Positions 33,760-42,603 of a stretch of 64,000 nucleotides of DNA are shown here, piece after piece. How positions within the stretch are numbered: the stretch's first letter is position 1; every line of letters begins with the position of its first letter. The translations under genes were made by a program, and so were the position numbers. Source of the DNA: Saprospiraceae bacterium (lineage in GTDB: Bacteria; Bacteroidota; Bacteroidia; Chitinophagales; Saprospiraceae); the NCBI GenBank assembly GCA_016715985.1, contig JADJXD010000001.1, forward strand, positions 3,100,001 through 3,164,000. Reading direction: 5' to 3'. The notes under the pieces were generated by a model. The model was not told the origin of the DNA. It was given only the letters and a program-made list of their open reading frames with translations, and did not search any database.

Positions 33760-36063
33760 ATGCCCCGTATTAAAAAGCCTGTTTATATCACACTATCAGC
33801 ATTGTTGGTACTGTTACTTCTGTTTCCGGTTCCTGATTATGTGCCAGACTTCAGTGCATCCGTATATAGTAATGATGGAAGACTCCTGTCTGCTACTGTT
33901 TCTAAACAACAGCAGTGGTGCCTGCCTGTCACGGAATCAATACCCGAAGACTTTATTACTTGCCTGAGACTGTATGAAGACGAATATTTTTATTTTCATC
34001 CTGGCTTTAATCCCGTTTCTATGGCAAAGGCCTTGATAGCCAATTTGAAACACCGGAAAATTGTCAGAGGCGGTAGTACAATTACCATGCAACTGATGCG
34101 AATGAAAAACCGCCATGCCAAACGCAACATGCTTAATAAAGCAAAGGAGACCATCAGCGCCGTAAAATACACTATTATAAAATCCAAAACTTCAGTATTG
34201 ACAGAATGGGCGCAAATCGCTCCTTTTGGCGGCAATACCATAGGTATTCAGGCAGCATCGCTCCGGTATTTTGGCAGAAATCCTGACCAGTTATCCTGGG
34301 CTGAATACGCACTCCTTGCTGTCATTCCCAATAATCCGGGTAATGTAAATATGCATTCCAACAGATTAAAGTTAAAACAAAAAAGAGATTTTTTACTTCA
34401 AAAATTAACACGAAAAGGATTTATACATCAAGATGATTTGAGTGTTTATTTACAGGAGGACATACCTGAAATACTTCAGCATATTCCGCAGCAAAGCTAT
34501 CATTTTCTGCAATTTTTGAAAAAAGAGCACAATACTGATTACTTATTCAAATCTACTGTTGATTATGAAATGCAGGAGCGAATTACAGATATTATTTCCA
34601 CCGAAAATAAATTTCTCAGATTGGATGATATCAACAATATGGCGGCAATAGTCATTAATATCGAAACTAACGAACTGGTAGCATACATTGGAAATGTCCG
34701 TCAGAATAATTCATTTCATTATGTAGATATTGCACAGGCTCCAAGGAGCTACGGGAGCCTTTTGAAACCTTTGTTGTATGCTTATGCCCTTGAAAATGCA
34801 TGGTTTTTGCCCAAAGAAATGGTCGCTGATATCCCCACTTCTATCGGAGACTTCAGACCACAGAATTTTGATAAAAAATTCAGAGGTGCAGTAAGGTTGG
34901 ATGAAATGCTCATTCAGTCGCTCAATGTGCCTGCTGTCAGGGTACTCAATGCGGTAGGGCATCAGGGCTTTTATGACTTTATCAAAGCTTTGGATATAGA
35001 AGGACTGAATAAAGGGGCAGATCATTATGGATTGAGTCTCATATTGGGTGGAGGGGAATCAACATTATGGGACTTATCAAGAATTTATAAGGGATTTGCT
35101 CAAAATTATTCTTCCAAACCATATCCTTTCAGACAGGTAAAATATTTATCGGATGCTAAAGAAAAACTTCCAAAACAAAACCTTGAGTTTTCGGCATCCA
35201 CCATTTATTCTTTGACGGAAAGTATGTCAGACCTTACCAGACCCCGAGAAGAAAAATCCTGGGACAGATATCAAACAGACCATAAAGTAGCATGGAAAAC
35301 CGGCACCAGTTACGGACATAAAGATGCCTGGGCGTTGGGATTTAATGCAAAATATATGGTGGGAGTTTGGGTTGGGAATGAGATAGGGGAAGGGAGGCAT
35401 GACCTTACCGGAATTACAAAAGCGGCTCCTGTGATGTTTAAAATATTCAATGTTTTGCCTGAAAGTGCCTGGTTTGGAAGTCCGCCAAGTTATAAAAACC
35501 GTGAAATTATTAGTGTGTGCCGTGAGTCGGGAAAAATAGCAGGGCCACTCTGTCGATTTAAAGACAATAAATATATAGAAGGCAATTCCTTTAAACTGCA
35601 CCAATGCGATTTTCATCAAATGTTGCTTTTGAACAGCAATAATCAGGTAGTTACTGAACAATGTGCTGACAAAATAAATAAAGCGGATACCGTATTTGTA
35701 TTGCCTCCCTATCTGGAATATTATTTTAAACCAGGACATCCTGAATACAAAGGCATTCCGGCCAATGATCCCGATTGTAATCCGAAAGAAAGTAAACTAA
35801 AAATAATTTACCCCCAAAACGGTCTGAAAATTTTTCTACCGAAGGACAGTGAAGTCCGCAAAAATAATTTAATTGCCAAAGCTTATCACCCTAATAAAGA
35901 TGCCACATTGTATTGGTTTTATGACGATAATCATGTGTGTACGACATCATCAGGTACTCCACATGACTGTATTGGGAAGCTTTCATTCGGTCCCCATATT
36001 CTGACCATATCCGATCAATGGGGCAATAGGGATCTGGTTCATTTCGAAATTATTTCAGAATAA
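33760..36063 (+). CDS. pbpC: Penicillin-binding protein 1C
   Basis: The 767-residue bifunctional wall synthase has a membrane anchor (about 8-23). The GT51 glycosyltransferase has catalytic E73 in LYEDEYFYFHPG and the motif RGGSTITMQLMRM (103-115). The transpeptidase has S333-x-x-K336 (SLLK), S387-L-N389 and K513-T-G (KTGTS). The C-terminal BiPBP_C-type domain (about 690-767: LKIIYPQNGLKIFLP...LYWFYDDNHVCTTSSG...HILTISDQWGN) confirms the 1C class. Length fits the family (about 770). It forms an operon with the A2M gene. Confidence 0.95.
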   Translation: MPRIKKPVYITLSALLVLLLLFPVPDYVPDFSASVYSNDGRLLSATVSKQQQWCLPVTESIPEDFITCLRLYEDEYFYFHPGFNPVSMAKALIANLKHRKIVRGGSTITMQLMRMKNRHAKRNMLNKAKETISAVKYTIIKSKTSVLTEWAQIAPFGGNTIGIQAASLRYFGRNPDQLSWAEYALLAVIPNNPGNVNMHSNRLKLKQKRDFLLQKLTRKGFIHQDDLSVYLQEDIPEILQHIPQQSYHFLQFLKKEHNTDYLFKSTVDYEMQERITDIISTENKFLRLDDINNMAAIVINIETNELVAYIGNVRQNNSFHYVDIAQAPRSYGSLLKPLLYAYALENAWFLPKEMVADIPTSIGDFRPQNFDKKFRGAVRLDEMLIQSLNVPAVRVLNAVGHQGFYDFIKALDIEGLNKGADHYGLSLILGGGESTLWDLSRIYKGFAQNYSSKPYPFRQVKYLSDAKEKLPKQNLEFSASTIYSLTESMSDLTRPREEKSWDRYQTDHKVAWKTGTSYGHKDAWALGFNAKYMVGVWVGNEIGEGRHDLTGITKAAPVMFKIFNVLPESAWFGSPPSYKNREIISVCRESGKIAGPLCRFKDNKYIEGNSFKLHQCDFHQMLLLNSNNQVVTEQCADKINKADTVFVLPPYLEYYFKPGHPEYKGIPANDPDCNPKESKLKIIYPQNGLKIFLPKDSEVRKNNLIAKAYHPNKDATLYWFYDDNHVCTTSSGTPHDCIGKLSFGPHILTISDQWGNRDLVHFEIISE

Positions 36064-36304
36064 CAACATTCTAATACATATTTTGAAAGTATGAATTTAT
36101 ACAAATTTGTCCCTTTTTTCAAAATAAACTTTCGTTCGAAGGCTGAAAATTTCAAATTCTGACACAATATTTTTAAAAAACCTATAATTGTGGATAAAAC
36201 TCTTAGAGAAAAATGCATAAATGCTAAATTGTAAAAGAATTAAAAATTATCTTTGTGCCGATTTTCAGAAATCTCATACTTTTTATCATAATTAATAACA
36301 TTAT
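36064..36304. other. Intergenic region before atpD
   Basis: It contains the atpD promoter box. No terminator hairpin after pbpC is evident by eye. Confidence 0.5.
36248..36255 (+). promoter_or_regulatory. -7 box for atpD-atpC (TATCTTTG)
   Basis: Exact TAnnTTTG match, 49 bases before the atpD ATG at 36305. Confidence 0.65.
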
Positions 36305-37825
36305 ATGGCTAATATAGGGCACATCAAGCAAATTATCGGACCGGTTGTGGATGTAAGTTTTGCAGGTAAAGACTCCAGACTTCCGGAAATTCTAAATGCA
36401 TTATCTATTATCCGTCCAAACGGAGAAGAACTTATTCTTGAAGTACAACAGCACCTGGGTGAAGATAGTGTAAGAGCTATCTCTATGGACTCTACGGATG
36501 GATTGACGAGAGGAATGGATGTAAGAGATATGGGAGAGCCAATTGCTATGCCCGTTGGAGACCAGATTAAAGGAAGAGTATTCAATGTGGTAGGAGAACC
36601 TATCGATGGTCTCGGAAGACTTGACAGGACAAATACTTATTCCATTCACAACAAGCCACCAAAGTTTGATCAGTTATCTACTGAGACAGAAGTACTGTTT
36701 ACCGGTATAAAAGTTATCGACCTGATTGAGCCTTATTCAAAAGGGGGAAAAATCGGCTTGTTCGGTGGAGCAGGAGTAGGAAAAACAGTTTTGATTCAGG
36801 AACTAATCAACAATATTGCAAAAGGGTATGACGGTATATCTGTATTTGCAGGTGTCGGAGAGCGTACCCGTGAAGGGAATGACCTTTTGAGAGAAATGCT
36901 TGAATCAGGAATCATTAACTATGGTCCGGATTTTATGCACTCGATGGAAGAAGGTGGCTGGGACCTTTCTAAAGTTAAAAAAGAAAATCTTCTGGAGTCA
37001 AAAGCAACTTTCGTATTCGGTCAGATGAACGAACCACCGGGAGCGAGAGCAAGAGTGGCGTTGTCAGGACTTACATTAGCTGAGTACTATCGTGATGGTG
37101 ATTTGTCAGATCCGAATGGCGGAAAGGATATCCTGTTCTTTATTGATAATATATTCAGGTTTACACAGGCAGGTTCGGAAGTATCGGCCCTATTGGGAAG
37201 GATGCCTTCAGCGGTTGGATACCAACCGACATTGGCAACGGAGATGGGTATGATGCAGGAAAGAATTACATCTACCAAGAGAGGTTCAATTACTTCTGTA
37301 CAGGCAGTTTATGTTCCTGCGGATGACCTTACTGACCCGGCACCGGCGACTACTTTTGCCCACCTGGATGCTACAACGGTATTGAGCAGAAAAATTGCTT
37401 CATTGGGTATTTATCCTGCTGTGGATCCTTTGGATTCTACGTCAAGAATTCTCGATCCTGCAATTATCGGAGAAGAGCATTATAATACTGCACAGAGAGT
37501 GAAAATGATCCTTCAGAGATACAATGAACTTCAGGATATCATTGCGATTCTGGGTATGGAAGAACTTTCTGAAGAAGATAAAATGGTGGTTTACCGTGCA
37601 CGAAAAGTACAAAGATTTTTATCCCAGCCTTTCCATGTAGCAGAACAGTTTACAGGTATTCCGGGCGTTTTGGTTCCTATCGAAGAAACCATCCGAGGTT
37701 TCAATTTGATTATTGACGGAGCTTTAGATCAATATCCTGAAGCGGCTTTCAACCTGAAAGGAACAATAGACGATGTAATAACAGCGGGTGAAAAAATGCT
37801 TGCAGAAGCTGCGGCAAATGCTTAA
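36305..37825 (+). CDS. atpD: F1 ATP synthase subunit beta
   Basis: The 506-residue catalytic subunit has the Walker A P-loop GGAGVGKT at 154-161 and catalytic Glu/Arg context GVGERTREGNDL. Walker B ends in LFFIDNIFRF, then ALLGRMPSAVGYQPTL, and the DELSEED-equivalent is MEELSEEDK. It makes ATP from ADP and phosphate on the cytoplasmic face, driven by the rotating gamma subunit. Only atpC follows; the other F1Fo genes are elsewhere, as is common in Bacteroidota. The gene is highly conserved and usable as a phylogenetic marker for this contig. Confidence 0.98.
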   Translation: MANIGHIKQIIGPVVDVSFAGKDSRLPEILNALSIIRPNGEELILEVQQHLGEDSVRAISMDSTDGLTRGMDVRDMGEPIAMPVGDQIKGRVFNVVGEPIDGLGRLDRTNTYSIHNKPPKFDQLSTETEVLFTGIKVIDLIEPYSKGGKIGLFGGAGVGKTVLIQELINNIAKGYDGISVFAGVGERTREGNDLLREMLESGIINYGPDFMHSMEEGGWDLSKVKKENLLESKATFVFGQMNEPPGARARVALSGLTLAEYYRDGDLSDPNGGKDILFFIDNIFRFTQAGSEVSALLGRMPSAVGYQPTLATEMGMMQERITSTKRGSITSVQAVYVPADDLTDPAPATTFAHLDATTVLSRKIASLGIYPAVDPLDSTSRILDPAIIGEEHYNTAQRVKMILQRYNELQDIIAILGMEELSEEDKMVVYRARKVQRFLSQPFHVAEQFTGIPGVLVPIEETIRGFNLIIDGALDQYPEAAFNLKGTIDDVITAGEKMLAEAAANA

Positions 37826-37861
37826 TCATGTAATTGTCTTTTCATTATTAAATAAAATATC

Positions 37862-38110
37862 ATGCAATTAATAGTTCTGACTCCTGAAAAGGAAATATAT
37901 AATGATAAGGTTAATTCCGTGAAAGTTCCCGGCACAGCAGGGCAATTTGAGATACTCAAAAGCCATGCACCGATTGTAGCTTCATTGGGTGAAGGTGAGG
38001 TCAGAATAATAGATGAGAAAGGGAATAAGAAAATTTTTACAATCACGAAAGGATTTGTAGAAGTACTGAAGGGAGATGTATCACTTTTAGTTCAGGGAGT
38101 GACGGAATAG
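37862..38110 (+). CDS. atpC: F1 ATP synthase subunit epsilon (short form)
   Basis: The 82-residue protein is only the N-terminal beta-sandwich of epsilon: 'LIVLTPEKEIYNDKVNSVKVPGTAGQFEILKSHAPIVASLGEGEVRI...FTITKGFVEVLKGDVSLLV'. The usual C-terminal helical hairpin, which can inhibit ATP hydrolysis in longer forms (about 130-140 residues), is absent. Short epsilon is typical of Bacteroidota. It lies 36 bases after atpD, and a strong terminator follows 25 bases after its stop. Confidence 0.95.
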   Translation: MQLIVLTPEKEIYNDKVNSVKVPGTAGQFEILKSHAPIVASLGEGEVRIIDEKGNKKIFTITKGFVEVLKGDVSLLVQGVTE

Positions 38111-38135
38111 AAATTTTCATTTTGCAAAAAATATT

Positions 38136-38172
38136 AAAAAGGTTCGTAGATTCAATTTTACGGACCTTTTTT
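38136..38172 (+). terminator. Rho-independent terminator after atpC
   Basis: A 13-bp stem with one G-T pair joins AAAAAGGTTCGTA (38136-38148) and TACGGACCTTTTT (38159-38171), with a 10-base loop and T-tail. Confidence 0.9.
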
Positions 38173-38264
38173 GTTTACATTATAAATTATTCAGACATAC
38201 TTTTATTTTAGCACTTTGATGTTGAATTTAAAATCATTTTTTTACTGCTAAAAGATGTCTGAGG

Positions 38265-38654
38265 TTATACGACACTGTAAATAAAAAATATCCCGATCAT
38301 AATCGAAAAAGGTGAAATCAGTTGAAAGTAAAGGGGTTTTAAATATTCAGCAGCTTTTAATGAAAAATTGTGATGTGCCTGTCTTGGAACAAAGAACAAT
38401 ACCAAAGAAGTACAAAGCATAAACCAACCAAATATTTTAAAAATATCCGGAAATTTTGATACGTCAGCAACTAATATAAGTGCAGTCGCCGGAATCATTC
38501 TGATGGAAATTTCAGCGTAGTTGATGAAGTTGGTACTCCCGGCTTTTCGTAATATTTCTCTGGCTTTGTGAGGATGGGAAAGCATCATCAGGCCAACAGC
38601 AATAAAAAATATTCCGAAAAAAATGACTGTCCACTTTGAAATTAAAACTATCAT
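38265..38654 (-). CDS. Small integral membrane protein, unknown
   Basis: The 129-residue protein has about four hydrophobic helices (TVIFFGIFFIAVGLMML, ISIRMIPATALILVADV, IFKIFGWFMLCTSLVLFFV, FQLISPFSIMIGIFFIYSVV) joined by basic loops. I recognise no named family. It is convergent with the atpDC operon. The start at 38654 is the only ATG giving the first helix. Confidence 0.65.
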   Translation of the reverse strand: MIVLISKWTVIFFGIFFIAVGLMMLSHPHKAREILRKAGSTNFINYAEISIRMIPATALILVADVSKFPDIFKIFGWFMLCTSLVLFFVPRQAHHNFSLKAAEYLKPLYFQLISPFSIMIGIFFIYSVV

Positions 38655-39141
38655 AATTCTCTCATTCTGTTAAATCCTAAATTTAAAAAGAGGCTAATTC
38701 ATCAAGAAATATAAGTAGCAATAGATTTTCTTTATATGGATTCAGGTTTCTTTACTTTGCTCAATTTTACATACTACCGTAAGTGCAATGACTGCCCAAG
38801 CAGCCAATTCTTCCAATGTCAGATTAACTTGTTTCCTTTGTTCCTTTAGAAAAAATGATCATCCCTTCATTATATACTTTTAATTATAATAAAACTCAAA
38901 TTTAGTGATTTATAAACAATAGGATATCTCATCATATGTTTTAATGAAAATAAGTAAGCATAATCAAAGTGAATGACAGGACAGAATGAAAAACTTAATT
39001 TATAACTTTGAATAATGTGTCAACCTATTTCTGACTTCCCCCATTTTTAATCTGTAATTAAGAAAAGCATATCAAAATCACTCTTTCGGGTGACGTAGTA
39101 TGGGTAGATCTCCAACACCTTTGTACGATAAAATTTTTGTC
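38655..39141. other. Long intergenic region before the tail-fibre-like gene
   Basis: It contains an exact -7 box at 39003-39010. A minus-strand frame near 38760-38870 reads KEQRKQVNLTLEELAAWAVI but lacks a start codon, so it may be a gene remnant. The longer upstream frame of the next gene (from 39100) is not used. Confidence 0.5.
39003..39010 (+). promoter_or_regulatory. -7 box (TAACTTTG) upstream of the tail-fibre-like gene
   Basis: Exact TAnnTTTG match. The leader to the chosen ATG at 39142 would be about 125 bases, which is long but allowed. Confidence 0.5.
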
Positions 39142-41787
39142 ATGAAAAATCTGATATTCGCTTTACTCTTTTCATTTGTTGTATTGCATCTGAAAAGCCA
39201 AAATGTGGGAATCAATACACCCAATCCTCAGGAACAACTCCATCTTCGTAGCGACTCTACCAAGATCGCTTTAAGATTGGATAATAAAAAGACTGCGGCA
39301 GGTGGTTTTGATTTTTTTACAGTTTCAGGCACTCCATCTGCTGCACAGAATTTTGTGTTTAACCAATATTATCAAAATTGGACAGATCTTGATCACAATA
39401 AACTTATCCAGAGTGATGATAACAGGTTAAATAGTCCACTTCTTCAATTAAGTCAATATTCTAATGTTTTAAGGGTGCAATTTGCTATGCAAAGCACCAT
39501 TCCTTCCAATGCTGTAATTACCGATGTAACACTACATGCAGAAATGCGAAGAAACGGAAATTTTGACGGCCCGTTGATTATTTCGAATATTGCATTAACA
39601 AAAGCTTCAAATTTACAGCCATTAACCATTTTTGGTTATCATTATATAACAAATACAACAGATCTTAACTTTTCACTTTCACAATATTATGCTTCTGCTA
39701 TCACTTCGGATATACTTAATTTGAGCGATTTTTTTATAGCTATAGGTCCTTTAGTTTCTAATGTGTCAGGACAATCCAGACTTGAAATTGATCGTCTTTG
39801 GTTGGAAGTAGAATATAAATTACCTGCTCAGGGTACCCAAAATGTGTACTGGACTGCCGGAGCACAGGATGGTTCATTTAAAATCACCAATTCTACAAAT
39901 CTCAATTCCAATCAATACCTCACTATCGACGAAACAGGAATTACGCAGCTCAAAGGCCTGAAAATTTCAAAAAATGCAGGTTCTGGGAAAGTACTTACTT
40001 CCAATGATGAAGGAAAAGCTTTCTGGTCAACTCTTCCTGATCCGGAAATTGAGACACTCTGGATCAATAAAAATGATACCGCATTTTATAATAAAGGTGC
40101 AGTACAAATCAATAATGATGCTGGTGAAAGTGCCATCATATTTGATAAAGGCGACGGTAGGATAAATAACGGGAATAATATGTTGGAGACCAATCGCAGA
40201 TTAATGCATATTACATTGGATGCGGATAATAATCAGACCAACGAGATGTTTTCTATATATAAAGATAGTACCGGGTATCTTGGGCTGGAGCCTGCTGTCA
40301 GATTTAATCTGGGCGGGAATAGTAGCTGGATCAATGGAGGGGGGAATTTGGGAGTAGGGACAATATCGCCACAAGTAAAACTATCTGCAATCGGAGCTGT
40401 GAGGGCTTCAAATGATTCCACAGAAACAGAATATGTAGAAATAAAACATGGTGGAAGCAATGGCATAATCAATACAGTAGGAGACGGAAGACTATATTTT
40501 CAACACGACAACAGCACAAAAATGTCGATTACCGACGAAGGTAAAGTAGGCATTGGATTTTTAAATCCTATAGAACAACTCGATGTAAATGGAGCTATTA
40601 ATATTGGTAATACAACCAATGCAAATCCTGAAGCAGGTACTATCCGATGGAATCCTGCTACCAGTGATTTTGAAGGCTTTGATGGAAATGAGTGGAAATC
40701 ACTTACTAAATGTGGAAGTACAACACAAAACAACAATACCGGAATGCCAAATACAACCCCTGCTTGCTGTGAAGAACAACACACAGGTTCCACAAGTGGC
40801 GAAGAATCATTCTTTGGTGGTAGAGTTGCTATATATGGGTCTTATGCTGCCATTTTGGATTTTACAGATAAGATTTTTATTTTTAAGTATGACAATGGTG
40901 TATGGGCTGAAGATACAATTTTGCACTATACTAATATTCCAACAACCGGCTATCGTAGAATAGATATGAGTGAAAACAATATAATATTGGGATTAAGAGA
41001 GTTTACGGGCAGTATTTATATCTTTAACCGAAATAGTAATAATGTTTGGTCTCAACAATTATTCTTAGAAAGTCCGAATGGAATGGGAGGAGACTTTTTT
41101 GGGGGTAGTGTTGCAATTACAGATGATTATTTTTTAGTAAGTGGCGTTAATAGGTTTTATATTTATGAAAAAAATAATAATACCTGGAATCAAGTAGGAG
41201 ATTTTTCAACAGGTTCTAGTGAACCGAGTGTATCCATATATAACGAAACTTTAGCTATACGTAAATCATCTACAATTGATGTGTATGAGAAATATAATAA
41301 TTTTTGGGGTATAACCCAAACTATCACACCATCCAATGGGGCAACTTCTCAAAGCAAAATAGATATATATGGTGACTATATAATTTTAGGTGAACTAAGT
41401 ATTCCAAATAATATAGGATCAGCTTATATTTTTAAAAAAAACAACAATAATGTATGGGAAGAAACCAACATTTTGCTAGCTTCTGACAATCACCCTGGCT
41501 CGCCGCAAGCATTCGGAATTGATGTTTCCATTTGGGGAGATTATGCAATTATTGGTTCACTTGCAGATATAACTGACAATGACAACAGAGGTAAAGCCTA
41601 TATATTTCACTACAATGGCACTACTTGGGAAGAAATAGAAATTCTTACTGATCCTATTGGCAATGACAATGGTCATTATGGTGGATCAGTTTCTACAGAT
41701 GGCATCAATAGAATAGCCGGATCAGCAGGTGCAAGCATAAATGGAGTCATTGGGCAAGGAAAAGTAATTTTTGGACCAGTTGATTAA
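39142..41787 (+). CDS. Secreted protein with tail-fibre-like repeats and an FG-GAP-like propeller
   Basis: The start at 39142 gives a signal peptide (MKNLIFALLFSFVVLHLKSQ), which the upstream ATG at 39100 would mask. The first 520 or so residues show tail-fibre-like segments: 'NVGINTPNPQEQLHL', 'GNLGVGTISPQVKLSAIGAVRAS', 'GKVGIGFLNPIEQLDVNGAINIG', 'AGTIRWNPATSDFEGFDGNEWKSL'. After a Cys-rich linker (CGSTTQ...CCEEQHTG), the C-terminal about 340 residues form repeats like 'SFFGGRVAIYGSYAAI', 'DFFGGSVAITDDYFLVSG', 'QAFGIDVSIWGDYAIIGS', 'HYGGSVSTDGINRIAGS', an FG-GAP-like beta-propeller. There is no clear T9SS domain at the end. It lies 23 bases before the Hcp-like gene. Confidence 0.75.
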   Translation: MKNLIFALLFSFVVLHLKSQNVGINTPNPQEQLHLRSDSTKIALRLDNKKTAAGGFDFFTVSGTPSAAQNFVFNQYYQNWTDLDHNKLIQSDDNRLNSPLLQLSQYSNVLRVQFAMQSTIPSNAVITDVTLHAEMRRNGNFDGPLIISNIALTKASNLQPLTIFGYHYITNTTDLNFSLSQYYASAITSDILNLSDFFIAIGPLVSNVSGQSRLEIDRLWLEVEYKLPAQGTQNVYWTAGAQDGSFKITNSTNLNSNQYLTIDETGITQLKGLKISKNAGSGKVLTSNDEGKAFWSTLPDPEIETLWINKNDTAFYNKGAVQINNDAGESAIIFDKGDGRINNGNNMLETNRRLMHITLDADNNQTNEMFSIYKDSTGYLGLEPAVRFNLGGNSSWINGGGNLGVGTISPQVKLSAIGAVRASNDSTETEYVEIKHGGSNGIINTVGDGRLYFQHDNSTKMSITDEGKVGIGFLNPIEQLDVNGAINIGNTTNANPEAGTIRWNPATSDFEGFDGNEWKSLTKCGSTTQNNNTGMPNTTPACCEEQHTGSTSGEESFFGGRVAIYGSYAAILDFTDKIFIFKYDNGVWAEDTILHYTNIPTTGYRRIDMSENNIILGLREFTGSIYIFNRNSNNVWSQQLFLESPNGMGGDFFGGSVAITDDYFLVSGVNRFYIYEKNNNTWNQVGDFSTGSSEPSVSIYNETLAIRKSSTIDVYEKYNNFWGITQTITPSNGATSQSKIDIYGDYIILGELSIPNNIGSAYIFKKNNNNVWEETNILLASDNHPGSPQAFGIDVSIWGDYAIIGSLADITDNDNRGKAYIFHYNGTTWEEIEILTDPIGNDNGHYGGSVSTDGINRIAGSAGASINGVIGQGKVIFGPVD

Positions 41788-41810
41788 TTCATATTTGAAA
41801 TTAAAAATTC

Positions 41811-42431
41811 ATGAAAAATAAAATATATGTTTTGATGATGTTTTTAAGCATATTTATTACATCAGAAATCATTGCTCAATCAGAATCTATAAGAATCACT
41901 CAGGAAGGTTTGCAATATAATGACGGTACTGAACAGGTTTCTGCTTCTCTCTCCAATCATCCGGGCAGTAGTTATAATTGGTTTGTCTATATCGAATATT
42001 CCAACGATATAGAAGGGGATGTTACATCTCCGGCTTATGAAGGACACTCTTTTGCGCTACGGGTACACCATGAATTGTATCGTGAATTAAATACAAACGG
42101 ATCACCACAAAGTGATCAACATCATCGTGCATTAGTCCTAAAAAAAGATATAGATAAAGCAAGTACCAATCTTTACAATGCTTTCAATAATAATGCTGTG
42201 ATAGATCAGATTAAAATAAAGTTTGTCAGAACCATTCAGGATGGTACATCGCCTGAAAAATTCAGGATTACCTTAAACAATGTTAAAATTTCAGAAATTA
42301 AAAATGATTTATCTTTTGACCAGGAAACAGGATTTTTTAAAGGAGTTGAATCACTTCGCCTTGTATATCAAAGTATGGCTGTACAACATTTTACACCAAA
42401 CAACACCGTGACCCTCAATTATCAATACTAA
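41811..42431 (+). CDS. Sec-exported Hcp-like protein
   Basis: The 206-residue protein has a signal peptide (MKNKIYVLMMFLSIFITSEIIAQ). A short tail-fibre-like motif follows (ITQEGLQYNDGTEQVSA), then a domain with the Hcp (type VI tube protein) pattern: 'EGHSFALRVHHELY', 'DQHHRALVLKKDIDKASTNLYNAFNNNAVIDQIKIKFVR', 'PEKFRITLNNVKISEI', and the final strand 'VESLRLVYQSMAVQHFTPNN'. The H..L.L.K.IDKAS.NL..A core is typical of Hcp. True type VI Hcp has no signal peptide, so this one should work outside the cytoplasm. No type VI genes are nearby. The similarity is from motif recognition and needs a profile search. Confidence 0.7.
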   Translation: MKNKIYVLMMFLSIFITSEIIAQSESIRITQEGLQYNDGTEQVSASLSNHPGSSYNWFVYIEYSNDIEGDVTSPAYEGHSFALRVHHELYRELNTNGSPQSDQHHRALVLKKDIDKASTNLYNAFNNNAVIDQIKIKFVRTIQDGTSPEKFRITLNNVKISEIKNDLSFDQETGFFKGVESLRLVYQSMAVQHFTPNNTVTLNYQY

Positions 42432-42453
42432 CTACCCGAAACTTTGATATATT

Positions 42454-42603
42454 ATGGCTAAAATCATTAAATTTGCTGAAGTAATTAAAATTCCTTTACT
42501 ACCTAAACCAAAATTCCAATCTGTTATGTTCGGATGTTTTGAGTGTCTGTCTGAAATAGATAAAATGATAGAAAACCATGTCAAAAACAACTCATGCCAC
42601 TAA
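42454..42603 (+). CDS. 49-residue small protein overlapping the response regulator start
   Basis: The frame from ATG 42454 to TAA 42603 begins MAKIIKFAEVIKIPLLPKPK and continues with a Cys-containing segment (FGCFECLSEIDKMIENHVKN). Its last 10 bases overlap the first codons of the response regulator at 42594, an arrangement that favours translational coupling. No family is recognised. It follows the Hcp-like gene by 22 bases, so it bridges the secreted-protein genes and the regulator in one transcript. Confidence 0.55.
   Translation: MAKIIKFAEVIKIPLLPKPKFQSVMFGCFECLSEIDKMIENHVKNNSCH

Noticed and set aside
38760..38870. Minus-strand frame reading KEQRKQVNLTLEELAAWAVI
   Set aside because: No start codon and preceded by a stop; at most a gene remnant, so not called as a CDS.
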